Source of the DNA: Metopolophium dirhodum
Lineage: Eukaryota > Arthropoda > Insecta > Hemiptera > Aphididae
DNA: 64,000 bases
Assembly: GCF_019925205.1 (NCBI RefSeq)
Contig: NC_083564.1
Location: forward strand, 23,722,447 to 23,786,446
Direction: 5' to 3'
Under the pieces are notes generated by a model that saw nothing but the letters and a program-made list of their open reading frames with translations, was not told where the DNA came from and searched no databases. Position 1 is the stretch's first letter. Every line of letters begins with the position of its first letter. A program made the position numbers and the translations under genes. This document shows, in pieces, positions 1 to 14,075 of this stretch.

Positions 1-3000
1 TAACTAATTTTCAGAACCCAAAGTCAAAAACCAAATTTTACTTAAAATTAAGTATGGATAGTACATAAATATACGGTAATAATATATCTGTGCTTGCATC
101 CTCCTACTACATGGCTAAATGCATAATAATTAATAATGTCTACCATAATTGTTTATTAAAAAAAAAAAAAAAAATAATAGAACTATAATCAATAATTCAT
201 TATTAAATAAATGTATGCCCAGTGGTTAAGTAGTTCAATGCAATGCACATATTGTCTCTGCACAACACACGAGACAATACTGAATATAGAATAGAGAAAT
301 TAACACGTGTCCTTCGCCTACTGCTGCAGTAGTAAACGCCCCCCCCCCCCCCCCCCACTCTAGTACAAGTTCGGTATCCCCTCTCTATAAACAGTTTAAT
401 GTTGAACAACACAACGCAATCTATATGCCACCGAAGTAAACGTTGTAAAACGGTTTATGTTTTATCAACAAAAATATATTGGCGTTAAATTTGAATACAA
501 CCAACAGTAGTATAATATGTATGTATATACGTCTTTATAGTGTGGAAATCAGGATTCGATAAAATTATAAACACCATCATATTATGATACATAGTTTTTG
601 CTTTATTTAAATTGTAATTGTTATCAGTAAAGCACTTAGGCACCGGCCTGTTTTTTTTTTTAACATAAAACAATTAGGTATATCTACGGTATTAAATTAA
701 GGACGAGATTAAGGATGAGTTTACAATTCAGATATTTAAATGAGATATGCATTATTATTTATACTGGAGATTCATAAAATAATACCTACATATATTTTTC
801 GATTATTCTGAACAAATAATTTCCCAGATAATAGCCTAATCCATTGATTATAATTACAAGTATTTGTAGTGTTTTTTTATCAATGCTCGAATGTACCTAA
901 ATAATTAAACATTAACTTTAAGTTAATTAGATAGGAACAAACTAAAACTTTTATGAGCAATTACGTATATAATTTATCATTTTAACTCTTTTTTTTTAAA
1001 AACTAATAATTCAAAATATTCAATTGGACAATATTGTACGGATATTAGATTGTAATTGTCCAATTTGGGCTTTACGCATTGTGTATAATTTTTATTTTAA
1101 AACATAATTGTTCAAAAACGGTGTTGTAATGTGTTTCAAAAAAAAAATGTTTATTATATTATTTTCTACAGTTACATATACGAACAAGCGTTAATTACTA
1201 TTTATTTTGTATTTATTATACGTAAAATTGTAAAGGCAACACTATACAATAATCACTAATCAGTCAAGTGTTATTAAGAGAAAAGCTATAGTTTACCTAA
1301 CGACTATATCTATATACGTAGGTAGTTATTAGTTTGTTAGTTATTCAAAGATTACTTAATTAAGGATTAATGTTACATACAAACGTGTAGTAGAACAATT
1401 TATGTTTTATAATTTATTAGAATAGACAGTTATATTTATAATTATACAACCCATACTTAACCATATAGCATGAAAAACAAGTCAAGTATATAATAATAGG
1501 TGCTGCTAAAAGCCAAAACAGAACTATTATGGTAAATCTTCAAATAAAATGTATTAAAATATCTAACTATAATTATTTAAACTTCAAAATTCGCCATACA
1601 TAGAATAGACAGACTATATGTAGTGTGTATATACCTGTATAACGTACCGTAACAAACAGTAAAAGTAAAATTACCGAAACTAATCATTTTGTGTGTGACG
1701 ACAACTGTGGCAAATATTTTTGATGATGCTGTATAAATAATTAATTAGGTCAAATAAATTAATTAATCATCGTTAATAATATCGTGTCGCGTCAGTTTTA
1801 TCTACCTTAAAATTGTGAAACTTTCACAGTCAATTATTCTGAAATGATGACATAGAAGTATAGAACTATAGAAATAGAAGAGTATACATGTAGAGTATTT
1901 ATATATTTTATTATGTATCTAAACAATATCATGTGCGATGTGATGTTTTGTTGTTGGATTTATTGGCATTTAGTTAGAAGTGCTTATATACATTTTTTGA
2001 GTTTTCTCAATAGGTTTTATCTTTTTATTTAATAAATATAAATTTTAAACTGTAACGAATACGTTTGATTGTATAACTTCATATAAATACATTTGAAATA
2101 TTAAATAGTTAGTAGCCACTAGCAAATATTGTCTTTCCGTAATTAAATTTAGATAACAATGTAGGTATAGACTTTGAGTAGAAAAAAAATAACAAAACAA
2201 TTTTATCACCGGACAGTACTACAGGATATAGTGCTAGTAATAAATGTTTGAATAGAATATAATCACTTGTATTGTCGGCAAAATATAGCTAACAGAAGAA
2301 TTTAATTAGTGCATTCTAGTCTCCAGACAATTTTTTTAATGGAGAGATGCATCCAGTTAAATTTGAGAATATATACGGTGAAAAACTTCCTTATTAATTA
2401 TAAAAAATTATAAAAGTTTAAAGTTTGGAACTCACTGCCACTACAAATATAATATAATGTTGTGCTTTTAAAGTGGTTCATTCCAAATATCCACGTGACC
2501 CTAACAAAAATTATTACGTAGTGAATTTTTTTTAAAACGTTCATTACCCTGAAAAAATGTGTACCCTCGTGTGTACCTATTTGACCCAGGCACTATTTAC
2601 GAACATATAAATATGACCGGTACGTGAATTTTTTTAAAAACTTTGAAAAATGTTTGCCTCCCCCGCTATTTGTAATATAACATACCTACTGCTTTTATGT
2701 TGGCAAGATACAGAAGAAAAACATTATGCAATGTCACATCGTTCGTTATATTATGTGTCCAGTGTTCGAATTGGTGGCAAGCTGTTGGCTTCGTAAATCG
2801 ATGCAGAGTTTTCAAATATGTACCTGCCTAACGCGTACATCGAATACCTATAATACGTCCGCCACGAGAGCTTTCCCGACGATAGTATATATTGCAGTCG
2901 TACTGGAGATCTTTTGAATATCCGATTTATTTTAGATCCTTTTTGTTTTCAAATTGGCTACGGACAAGCTGCACCGGGAGAGTGGTATATTTTCGTACAG

Positions 3001-6000
3001 TGTGTAAGGTTCGCCAAGAACTATGCGGTGTTCGCCGAATGTATAAACACCTACTCGCGCGAAGTGTTTTTCTAAGTATAAACTCGCAAACTCGTATTCG
3101 TTGTTGTAAAATCTAATTTTCACGAACAAGACGACGGTCAAGACTATACCGAAAAGCAGTCCAAATGGCTACCTATATGGAATACACGCTTGTGCGGATA
3201 TTCGCTATATTTATTGAGTGCAGTGTACAGACTTGAGAATCCGTGGCGTGTATAATATGACTGTGGTCAGTATACTGCACACCGAATGAAGAAGAGTAAG
3301 GTTAACCAAAGACCATTTTGCCATCTCGAGAAAATTATAACTGATGGCGGTTTCATCAAATAATAACGCGGCGCAGCAAATATTGACTGTCATTAATAAT
3401 CTTCGCACCAAGATCTCCTAAATTAACTGATATGATTAAATAGACTCATTCTGTCCTGAAGAGTGAAGGGTTCTACTGATGGTCAATTGGTAAAATGGTA
3501 AATGGCTTCGATATCATAATACACGTATTATGTGTTATTCATTATCATTATATTGTATTATTATATCTTAAATATTTATCATCAGTTGAAATACAGTCGT
3601 AGGTTTTTCAATAAAAAAAAAAACACTTAATAGATAAATAGGCACCTAACCTACATAATATTTTCTCATCATTATTACTAGTAATAAGTATATTATAAAA
3701 TGGTTTTTGAGGCTATTCCATTATAATATGTCAGTGGTTTAAACTAAAATTCCAAAAAGAATACAAAATAATAACTCTTGACGGGTCCGATGAGTTACAA
3801 TAAATTATAATTTTGATAAATTTGGGAAAAATATCGAAAAGAAAATGTAGGTAGTTATTTATTTTGATTTTACCTGCAATACCATACATGAGGCAATTGT
3901 CATGTCGGATAATTGACACAAAATATATTAAAACTTTAAAGATACTATAATATGGATATTATTTTAATTCTTTTTTTCGATTTACGTATAATATTTTGTA
4001 TTTGAGAGTGAAAAAGCTTTAAACTTCAATAGGTACAATTGAAAAATACGAAGTCATCATTTTTGTATAAGCATTTAAAGTTCAAATTTATACGAAATGC
4101 TATCAAAATCACGAAACTTTGCTTAATTAGTTTAAAGTGAACAATTCAAATTTTTTTTTAAATTTTAACACCACTGCAACCTACGAGATTTATCATAAGT
4201 TTAACGTGTCCACACACACAGTTTTGACGAGGGATTTAAGTGTACATTTTAACGACATTGGATAGCATTTGAATTTTGTAGGATATTCAAACGTATACCT
4301 AATATAAATATTTATCCTCTAGCAATATTTGTTATTTTTGATTGGGCATTCAACTTTTATTTAAATTATTATAATTTTCCATGTACCATGAACCTTTCAA
4401 AACATTTAGACTAATTTTCAATTTTCAAATGTTTGGAAATTAGAACAAAATCCCACATAAGTATTGTTCTCGTAGCTATACGATTTTAAAATACAGACAA
4501 AGATGCATGGATTTTCATCGGGGTTTTCATACAAGCGTTTGAAGTTCAAATTTGATACAATTCTTTAAAATTACAAACATGTGCAAATTATTTTTTAGTA
4601 AAAATGTATGACATTTTCAATTTTTATAATAGCTAAACCTTTAATACGTAATAGGGGTACAAGATTTTAGTCACTTTGTTTTAATTCAAAACAATTTTCT
4701 GGGGGACTAATACTTTGACTTTTGATGTATTTTACGATACATTGATTCAAAAATGAATAACAATAATATATGAAATAAATATATGCTTGATAATAAATAT
4801 TTTAATAATACCTTTAATAAATCCAATGTCCCAAGCAAGAACTAATTCAACCAATCGTATTACTATTAATAATACTTAATAGGCTATATCAATACAATAT
4901 ACAATCTATATATATATAAATAAAATTAATGTTTCATTCTCTATTTTTACTCTATAAACTCGAACAACTACTGGACCGTTTTCAATAAAAGTTAAATCAA
5001 TATATGTTATATTATAAGCCGACGGATCGTTCTAAAAAAACTCGGCACTTAGGTACCATACAACAGAGCGAATTCCCCAATTTTTTTAAAATTTTTTTTA
5101 CTACTTTCGTATACTAACATATACAACTTATTTTTTCCTAGTTGGCATGAAATTAATTAACATTAACAATATTAGTACATCGATGTGTATAACAATGACA
5201 TTAAAATGTCAAAGTTCAATTATTTAAAAATGATAAATACCTATAAAGTAAAATAGGTAAATGAAAATTAAATTATTTCATAAACCGAAAGTTATTTAAA
5301 AACAAAATTAACATATTATTATATTGAGCACTGAAAAAGGAATTAATTAATTATTTTCATGATATGTTAATGTAAACACAAAACACATAGGTATAACTTA
5401 TTAATGTATTATTATAACATGTTGAGCAACTTGATCTAGTTATCGTAAATAGTCTCATATAGATATACGTGGATATACGTTATAAAAAATATGCATTCCG
5501 TTATGTGTTTTTGATTAATACTTGACCGATGACCTGCTCTAGAGTGTTTGTTTTTATTGACAACTCTATTGTGTATGACATCATCAATCCAATTTGAATA
5601 CAATATGTAAATCGTTGCATGTTTGTTGGTCGAAAATCCAATTTGAAAAAAGCCACCAAATTCTGTTTTACAGTAGCTGCGGTGACGAGGGGTACCTCGT
5701 CATTGAGTACTCGGCACTGTAATGGATTTGTGGACTTGTTCAATTTTAATTCAATGACAAATCATTGTATAGCTATGTACGAAATACGACGAAAAGCGAT
5801 TATGAGCGAAGAAGGTCTAACATTTTGCTAACCGAGGTCACCAAACAATTATTTTAATGATGATAATATTATAATAATTTTAACAATTAGTGTTCGTATT
5901 TTATATTTTCCCAATTATTTTAAAAAGTACTGAGACATTTGCAATTTTGAACTCCTCTTAAAAGTAAAGTAACAACTGGATCCGATTTGCTACCAAAAAC

Positions 6001-6260
6001 CTTCGTCGGAGTAGACGGTCGGAGCTTCGTTTTATGTCTACAAGAAAAAGACGTGTCATCTATTCAGACACAAAAATCGAAAAACACACTGTAAAATCAA
6101 TACATTCTGAGCGGGATACTGTTTTATATATCGCTCGTCTTCCTGTGGCGATGTTCAATCTTATCGTTTACTCGTAGTGGCTAATAGTAATAATAATATG
6201 TAAATATTGTCGTTTTTCGGTACATTATAATATCGAAAACAGAGTTGAAAACTGTACGCA
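1..6260. other. AT-rich stretch, probably intron 1 of the Tgi/VGLL4-like gene
   Basis: I see no convincing exon on either strand, and no Tondu-type motif (the hallmark of later VGLL4/Tgi exons). Since the first coding exon at 6928-7039 reads leftward and ends in a good donor, this stretch is inferred to be its first intron. It holds a poly-A run near 160-175, a poly-C run near 339-356, and a diverged dispersed-repeat copy near 5690-5825. A slightly GC-richer patch at 2720-3400 has only short broken frames. Confidence 0.5.
5690..5825 (-). repeat. diverged copy of an AT-rich dispersed repeat
   Basis: Read on the minus strand this has the same order of words as stretches near 14000 and 54600: a 'tcgctcataatcgcttttcg' segment, then an 'acaatgatttgtcattgaatt' type segment, then 'ccattacagtg'. 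The shared order of several words, not one motif, supports homology. It explains the short overlapping open frames here on both strands. Confidence 0.5.
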
Positions 6261-8300
6261 CACCTTACGCAAAATACGATAACGGGCCCTCCGCCGCCGC
6301 CGCGGTAGCTCGACTACAATAACGAGTCGGACGCGAGCCTATCGCACACCCTCGTCGCAAAAAAAAAAACGATCGTGTGGGTGGGTGGGTGGCGGTCGGA
6401 GTTTTCCGGCATCGCGGAGGGAATCCGGTCGGTCGGGGCGCGCGGCATAGGCAACCCAACCGGCGGCCGGCCGGAGAAATCGACCGGACCGATAACGATC
6501 GGGGGATACCGGCGCGAGCGCTCGTCGTCCTCGTCGGATACGAGAGAACGAAAATAATAAAAACCTCCGCTCGATACGTCAGCGACCCCGTGAGCGGCGC
6601 GCACGTCCGGCAATACGCGCGCACGTTTCTCGGGCTTCGGAAACCGGGGAAACCCTCGGCACGCGTGAGACGTCTTCTCGCATGTTCTACGAGTGTTCAT
6701 CCCAGACAGGACGCGATTCGCGATCTACCGTCCTTAATACGAATACATATCATCATAATGTTTGAGCTCGGGCCGGTACACGATGGGTTACGCATATGAG
6801 TATATATATATATATAAATAATAGTGATATTTGATAAAAACAATAATACTAGAGATCTGCGACAAGACCTAACATTATGGTCGGAATAATATGCAGTTTG
6901 CCGGGTAGGTAGTGTTTGGGTACTCACTGGTGGCGAAAGACGTCTCCACCACGGCCGCAGCAGCCGCGGCCGCCGTCTCCTCCCTGTGCAGCATCGTGGC
7001 CGCTCTGGACAGCACTTCCAACGGCGATTCGCTCTCCATACCGCGCGTCTCGGTCGTCGTCGTCGTCGTCTTCGTCGTCCGCTGCACCGCGGCCGAGCTT
7101 ATGGTTTAAACAATATTACGTCGATCGTACTAGGTAGGCAGTAGTATATCGTACGACGGTACTAGACGATCGCAGACAGTAGTTGTTGTAGTAGTGCGAC
7201 ACTTGCGGAGAAGAAACGGGACCGGCGACAGAATACTACGGCAGCAGCTGCGGCGGCGGTCGTAGTAATAATTTGTAACAATATTGTAATATTATTATTG
7301 TGAAAACAATATTCACATAATATACCGAACGACAAAGTGCAAGTAAGTATTGCAGTTGTCGTGATGAATAATAGGTCGGTTTTACGTACGGTACGTGTCG
7401 GACGGCCGCGGCGAGTACGAGATCCCGACCGGAGGACTTACCTGTTCTCAAACGGATTCGGTTGTGGTGTCCCGCGGGGCCGGGGAACGTCACTGCGGCA
7501 TATACGTGCGCGCGCGCGCGCGCTCGCGCTCTACGCTGCGTGTATAATATCCGCTCATGTCAATGTGTGCGTGCGCGTGTGCGTGTGTGATCGAGAGAGC
7601 GCGCGAGTGTGAGAGTGTATGCGTGCTGCGGTTTCGACAGTGCGGATCGGAATGTCAGGAATGATCGGAATTGAGTTTTTTAAAAACGCGTTTTCGCCCG
7701 GCACGGCGCGACGGCGGTGTCGCCGGGCCGGGGACCCGCGACCGGCGCGCCGCCTGGCGGCAAACACGCGCGACGTCGCCGCCGACCGCGGCGAGGTCAC
7801 AGCCGTTTCTACAGCGCGCCGCCCGCCGTGGATCCGTCCGGCCGCCGTTCGAGCGTACTATATTATTATATTATTATTATTATGGTCGTCGGTCATCGTC
7901 GCCAACGCGAAAAACAAAAACAAAAAGCCCGTGCCACACAGCAATATTATAATAATATCGAATTGATAGTAGTAATAATGTGTCGCTCGTATCGATAATA
8001 CGTCGTTATTTTGTGGCGAGTGGTCTTTCCGACGGGCACTCCGCGTAAATCTCGTCGTGGACCGACGACCGGAGTCATCGTAAACGGGACCGGAGCCGAT
8101 CGTCTCGCCCGAAAATATGATAACAACACAATAATAATATTATGATAATATATAGCTGCTAGCCGGGCTCGGATCGGGTCGGCTTTCAGTCGATCGATTT
8201 GTTTTCGGTCAAGTATCACTCGTCGGCTGCGCACGTTCTCCAGTTCCCCCGACCAATATACAGCCGAGTACAACAACAACAATAATAATGTATACGATGA
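6260..8300. promoter_or_regulatory. CpG-rich promoter and 5' region around Tgi/VGLL4-like exon 1
   Basis: Composition switches abruptly from AT-rich to GC- and CpG-rich here and back again near 8300. The patch has many CG-containing words, a dinucleotide CG run near 7510-7522, and GT/GC-rich runs near 7560-7620. It surrounds the first coding exon at 6928-7039, so it is read as promoter plus 5' untranslated region. Many short frames run across it on both strands, as expected in GC-rich DNA; none shows a recognisable domain. A divergent transcript to the right is possible but not shown. Confidence 0.5.
6928..7039 (-). CDS. Tgi: Vestigial-like 4 / Tgi homologue, first coding exon (partial gene)
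   Basis: VGLL4 and fly Tgi are nuclear co-repressors that bind TEAD/Scalloped through Tondu motifs, competing with YAP/Yorkie and so restraining Hippo-pathway growth output. Only the N-terminus is here: 37 codons plus one base. The segment ESPLEVLSRAATML at residues 4-17 closely resembles the conserved start of VGLL4 proteins. A seven-alanine run follows. The ATG at 7039 is the first in frame; further upstream the frame offers only a GTG. The exon stops at a strong donor (gtgagtac) after 6928 in phase 1. The Tondu motifs must lie in later exons, which I could not find down to position 1. The call rests on one short motif plus start and donor, so it is fairly good rather than certain. Confidence 0.7.
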
Positions 8301-9570
8301 GACCCCCCCCCCTCCTCCCCCCGCGAGCTGTCACGACGTTTTTAAAAAACTATAAAGCCATTCAAAAAGTCGAATTCCAAGACTGGCGCGTATAATAATA
8401 TATTACAGTGCCTCTAGGCGCGCGTGCGGTTATTATAAATTTATAACAATTTAATATTTGTTATATTGTGCACGCCGTCGAGTGTCGATTTTGACACTCC
8501 GATGGGGCGTATAACATCAATCTATGTGATCCCAGAAATCCTGTAAAAAATTGTTTCCGAGCTTAAAATGCTAGTACAAGCCAATATACAGGTACAAGCC
8601 GAGGCGTAGCCAGGGGGGCTAAGCGGGCTTTGGCCCCGTACGAAATTCCCCCCGTCGCGCCACCGTGCACACTACTATACAGTATACACAATATTGAGTA
8701 TAGACAGCATTTCGTGGTAATATCACGGACTATAATATACGAAAAACTAAAAAAACTATTTTCATATGATTGTAGTGTGTGGCGATACATTCGTATTATT
8801 GGCGCGCATCCGGAAACGCGCTAGGAAAAGTATAATAATAATAATAATAATAATAGCTGCAGATGACCACCTCCCCCGTACGGCGATCGTCGTTTGTGGC
8901 CGCGTCGCGGGATTTCCAGTGCGATTTCGCGGTTACTACATAAACATGTCTTATGGCACAACGACGACGATAACGACGAAATAATATAGTCCATACACCT
9001 ACACCGTATCCGGTGATGGATATCGAGCGACCGGCTCGTGATCACTCGCGCATTATTTTACACGTGCGAACGGTGTATACGACGATATCATAACGCATTA
9101 AACGGAATGGGTCAATGAAATTCGCGCGAAGACGACGACGACGACGGGTCGCGCGTTCTAGAAATTCTTCGCAAACTCAAGTGTGCGTATATATATAAAT
9201 TATATTATATTATTATGTAGGTATGTAATGTGTGTGCCACCCGGATTTTAGAGAGAACGCCGCCGCCACGACGATTTGTTGGCGAGCTCGCATATATAAT
9301 AATATGATGTTTGCGGGCGGGAAATCAACATTTCGCAATGACGGATTTTTTTTTTTTTTACAACACCGCGTCGTCGTTACGATTAATATAAATAATAATG
9401 CGACTGTATATATATATAAGTATATATATATAAGTATTTATATATATATAAGTACTGCTGCTGTAGTGTGCATTGCAATGGTGTATATTATTATACTATC
9501 AAGCGGATGCTAGCGAAGAATTTATTTCAAATGCGTCGATAATAATAATGTCGTTACGAAGACTGAAAAC

Positions 9571-10154
9571 CAAGGCTGGGCAAGTTAATGATTTTTTTTC
9601 AACTCGGTTATATATTATGCACCGATAACAAAAAGTTGAAACTACTTAAAAGTCGATTTAACAATAGGTTAACTCGGTCGAGTTAAAAGTCAATACACGC
9701 TTTTTGTTAACTTTTTGTTAATGGTTAAAAAAAAAAAAAGCAATTCGTTTATACAACGCTTGCGTACTTAATTTTTTCCAACCCAAAACTGAGTTATTAT
9801 AATATTAGACTATAACTAGTGTTTACAGTTTATACAGTATTTCCATATAAGTTTGATTCGGATGATATACATATTTCACTTTAAACAATTAACGGTAAAT
9901 ATTTTTTGACATGAAAACGAAATAGACTGAAATAGTGAAATAAAATTAAATTAAAAACAATATATAAATCAATTTAACATACTTCTTAAAATGAAAAATG
10001 AATTCGTTCATTTCACGTTTATTATACGAAAGAATTAATGTAGTAAGTCAACGGTTAAGTCAATGAAAATCCAAAAGTAACTAGTGAATAGTTAAAAATA
10101 AAATTAACTTTTTAACTAAACTTCAACTTTTCAACTCGTTAGTGCCCAGCCTTG
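9571..10154. mobile_element. Non-autonomous hAT-like element, 584 bp
   Basis: The left end begins caaggctgggcaagttaa; the right end, read on the opposite strand, begins caaggctgggcactaacg. They match over the first 12 bases and then loosely. The flanking octamers are ctgaaaac and cttgaaac (6 of 8 identical), consistent with a diverged 8-bp target duplication. The inside is AT-rich with repeated words around 'aactcgg' and 'gttaactttttgtt' and no open frame of note, so it would need a transposase from elsewhere. Confidence 0.7.
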
Positions 10155-10787
10155 CTTGAAACCAACACCTATACACTATACAGGTATACCTATAAGTTTT
10201 AACTATACGCCGCGGCGTTATTATTACCTATATTATATTTTATATTTTTATGGAATAATAAAATTATATTATAATATAAACAATAAAAATATTATGTCGA
10301 ACGAAAAAATGTTCACCGCCCGCGTTGTTATTTCCCGTGTGCGATATTTAGAAGAAACGATGGATGCGCTATACATGCGCGTTGTTATTTACGCATGCTT
10401 CGAGAAACAACAAGGCAATTTATTTAAAAGTTGCCATCCGAATTAAACGCTTTACGCACTAACACAACAATAATAATATTCAATAGGTATATTCATACAT
10501 TATCGTGAGCCATTGGGCGCATCCGTGAATAGTCCCGACAAAAATAATAATAATAATAATAATATAAAAAAAAACAACAACTTAGAATATTTTAAGTGCA
10601 CCTATATAATATTATGTAGGTAGCAACGATTAACCGTAGATTGATAAACATAATATTATAATCGATACTAAAGTCTAAAGGCAATAATAGCATTTTGTAT
10701 TTGTTAATAGTTACGTTTTCAATGCACATTTACGAATGTTTCGGTATCGTATGAATTGCCATACGAAATTCAACTGTACGTCATAAC

Positions 10788-11345
10788 TAATAAGACCGGA
10801 TTTATAATATGTTTTTACATATCGTTACTGGGTCTATGCAGTCTTATGAGAGAAAAAAATTGTTCAATTCTGAATGCATAGAAAAAAGTTTTTTTTGCAT
10901 ATTTGAGAATATTTTATGGGTTAGAGAATATTTAACTCATTTAGCATATTTTGGAATATTTCGTTAATTGTGAGAAAAAATTTGTATTTATTTTTAATTT
11001 TAATATTACGGTACCCAGAAAAAATTTTTTTGAACATTTACAATTTTTTATTTTATAATTTTTCCAACTCTTACTAAAGTGCAATAATATTCCATTAGAA
11101 TACGAAACTTTAAATACCCAATAATTAACGCACTATTAATATAAAACTGAAAAAAAAATTTTAAATGCATATTAAAGTAAGTATAATGATGTTTATTGAT
11201 TATTTTTGTATATTTTTGCTTTTTTTTTGTATATTTTGCATATTTTAGCATATTTTTTAAATTTTTAAGAGAATATTTTAAGGTTTTTTCGAGAATATTA
11301 GCATCAGATTTAAGGTATTTTAAGAGGATATAAATCCGGTCTTTA
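10788..11345. mobile_element. Non-autonomous hAT-like element with perfect 8-bp duplication, 558 bp
   Basis: The ends are inverted copies: left taataagaccggatttata and right (opposite strand) taaagaccggatttata. The octamer gtcataac lies immediately outside both ends (10780-10787 and 11346-11353), an exact 8-bp target duplication. That length plus a TAAAG-type terminus points to the hAT superfamily. The inside is AT-rich and built of variants of 'gaatatttt' and 'gcatatttt'; the 119-residue minus-strand frame here is low-complexity Lys/Asn-rich and not transposase-like. Confidence 0.85.
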
Positions 11346-13659
11346 GTCATAACATACCTACACGCCGCGATGATGACATTATTTATACATCGAATATTGC
11401 GGTACAAAAGTGATCAATCGGCGAATGATTTAGCCATATTATTGGTAAGTACCTACTGCAAGTTGCAATGGTATAGGCAGTGTTGTTGTATCGCGAATAA
11501 ACGAATTACGTTGTATATACGAATAACAATTATTATTACACGAGCATCGATATAAAATGCTTAGGTACTCCTCTGCAGAGTAGATATAATAATAAATTAT
11601 TAGTGATTCCTATTGGTATCGCGTTAACATTTATATTTGTCTTGGTATACGAGTTTGCTGGAATAAAATGGATGCCCTGGGGCCTAGACGAATATTTTGA
11701 ATTTTCATAATCACATAATAATATCATACCATCCGTATATTATATAGTTGTGTATGAACAGTTCTCAAAAATAACAACTTATCGTACAATATAATATCCG
11801 TAATCAATCGTGTATACGTTTATCAAATTGTTTCAAATATCAGATCACCTTGTATCAATAATGTTATATGAAAATATTAATATTTATATACATAGCTGGT
11901 ACCTACCGTATAAATGGTATGTGACCTTTAGAAAAATAATAATTACCGATGGTGTACCATGTGCATATATAATAATATTATATACAATATACGTCGATAG
12001 TGTGTAATACACACAAATCACAATCTATTCACTGTATAGGTATACTCGTAATAATATGGTCGTGTGGAAAACTCGAATAATACCTTAAACCAAAAAAAAA
12101 AAAACCGTGTTATAAATGTTATATTTTATAAACGCAGTGTCGTTTTGTAAATGTTTCGAAGAAGTTATATGATGTATGCGCACACGATTCTGTATATATT
12201 ACACATTTATGTTTTGTACTATACTACTTTATAGTTTATGCTATAGCTGTGTTGTATTGTGTGTATCAATATAGGCAATAGCTCATTATAATAAATATTT
12301 AGGAATTTGACCTTGAGAGGTGAAAGATGAAAAATTTATTTTTCCATTTCATGTATATACTATATGGGTACACCCACCTCTGTATAAAATATTTTTTTTT
12401 CTGGTATTCAACTATAGTTCTTACGAAAAATTTCCAAACACAACTACAATACTATATACCTGCATATTATAATGGGTATGAAAATGCATTTTTTTAATTA
12501 GTTTTTTTTTTTTTAATAAGCCAATTAGATTTTTTTCATAAATACCTAATAGCGTTCTGGATCGTTATCTTTCGTAGTTTTATGTGTATTATTATTTTAA
12601 AATTGAAACTTCCTTTTTTCCATGTATCCGGTTGTGTTAATTATTTCTGGTCGCCTATATATATATATATATATATGCTATATAGAACCACAAATATGTT
12701 TATACTCATTGTTATTATTATTATTATCAAATAAACTAGGTCAAAGCTCGAGGCTCGGTTGTTGCCAGCAACAAATATAATAGTAACGAATCATGTACAA
12801 AAACTACTACAGCGAAGTACGTACACACTAAGCCCATATAGATACCTATACTTGCTTAAATCAGCACAAGTACTATAGATAATTCAAACTTATTTTTATG
12901 AAATTTACATAATTAATAAGACTGTATTTATTGGGATTTTTCAGATGGTTAAATTATTTGAATTTGGTAAATTTTGGAAAATATAATAGTAAAAAAAATG
13001 TTATTTTAATTTTTACTGTTTGACTCCTTGTTGCCAATGATTTCTAATTTTCCAACAGAAACAACCCCTAAGTTTTAAAATTGAAGCACTTTGCTAAAGG
13101 TGGCGTTTAACATAAAAAAAACACGCATCATAGCGTAATACCAATGTATGTAATATATTAAAATATATACAATATGAATAAAAAAATATAATTTTTAAAA
13201 ATATTCCTAGACGTTCTCTGAAGGAGAAACCTGTAAGTCTTCTTGCAGGTCTTCAACTCTCCCCCCCCCTCACCACCCATAAACTCTCAAATACTCTCTT
13301 GTTGGCAGGTATATTTTTGGGCCACGGCGGTCGCAGAATTTATACCACCGTCACTGCATGGCGAATGCGACGCACCACGGACTGTTAAGGACCTTACAGT
13401 TTGAGTTTATACCTGTCTCCCTGTATTCTGTAACTCTGCTGAATCAGAGTTTATCATGTTAAGTATGTTTGCAAAGTTTTGGTTCCCTAACAAAATCCAA
13501 AAAATGCACTAGTAATGTCTAGCAAATTTGACGGATTTATAAACATTTTTTTTTATAAATGTTTAATGTTCAAAATTTACGAAATTCGTCATAATCAAGA
13601 AGATATGCTGGTTATTTTGTAGTGGAAAGTATTCATAAATATTTCAATTGTATATACCT

Positions 13660-14075
13660 CTATGAGGTTTGAGAATATTTAATACAAGATTCCTCAAAAT
13701 TGTTATTATACCTAGCAATTTTAAAATATTAAAATTACATAAGCACGGCCGCACGGGTTTTTATTTTTTGTGGCAGAACATGTGGTAAACATTTACTAAC
13801 GACATATTATAAGCTCAAAGGCTCAAACGATTTTTGTTTTTGTGTTATTACTCAAAAAACATTATTCGCAGAAACTTCAAACATTTAACTATTACTTAAA
13901 TAATAATTATTTTCTTTACACTATACAGTAACATAAATAAATTAGAAGATATTATTCTTTGAAATAGTAAGTTGCTAACTCTGGAGTCTTCCGCTCACAA
14001 TCGTTTTTCGTATACAATGATTTATCATTGAATTCCATTGCAATGACGTCCACCATCATACAGAATAGCGACTAC
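13660..14075 (+). repeat. Copy of the AT-rich dispersed repeat
   Basis: It carries the words 'aatacaagattcctcaaaatt' near 13680 and 'cgctcacaatcgtttttcg' followed by 'tacaatgatttatcattgaa' near 13993-14035. These occur in the same order at 54490-54660 and, reversed, at 45110-45650. No open frame. Boundaries are approximate. Confidence 0.6.

Noticed and set aside
2720..3400. GC-richer patch with several short frames, one reading RFAKNYAVFAECINTYSREVF
   Set aside because: The text looks protein-like but it is under 40 codons, ends in a stop and shows no family or splice sites that I could support; could be an ancient pseudogene piece.
5501..5743. 80-codon minus-strand frame
   Set aside because: It lies over a diverged dispersed-repeat copy and has no domain.
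6260..8300. Long frames beside the Tgi-like exon on both strands
   Set aside because: CpG-rich background frames with poly-Ala, poly-Ser or Arg-rich runs; only the 6928-7039 exon has a conserved motif and a donor.
11048..11407. 119-codon minus-strand frame
   Set aside because: Lies mostly inside the 10788-11345 hAT-like element; Lys/Asn/Tyr-rich, made of repeated AT-rich words.
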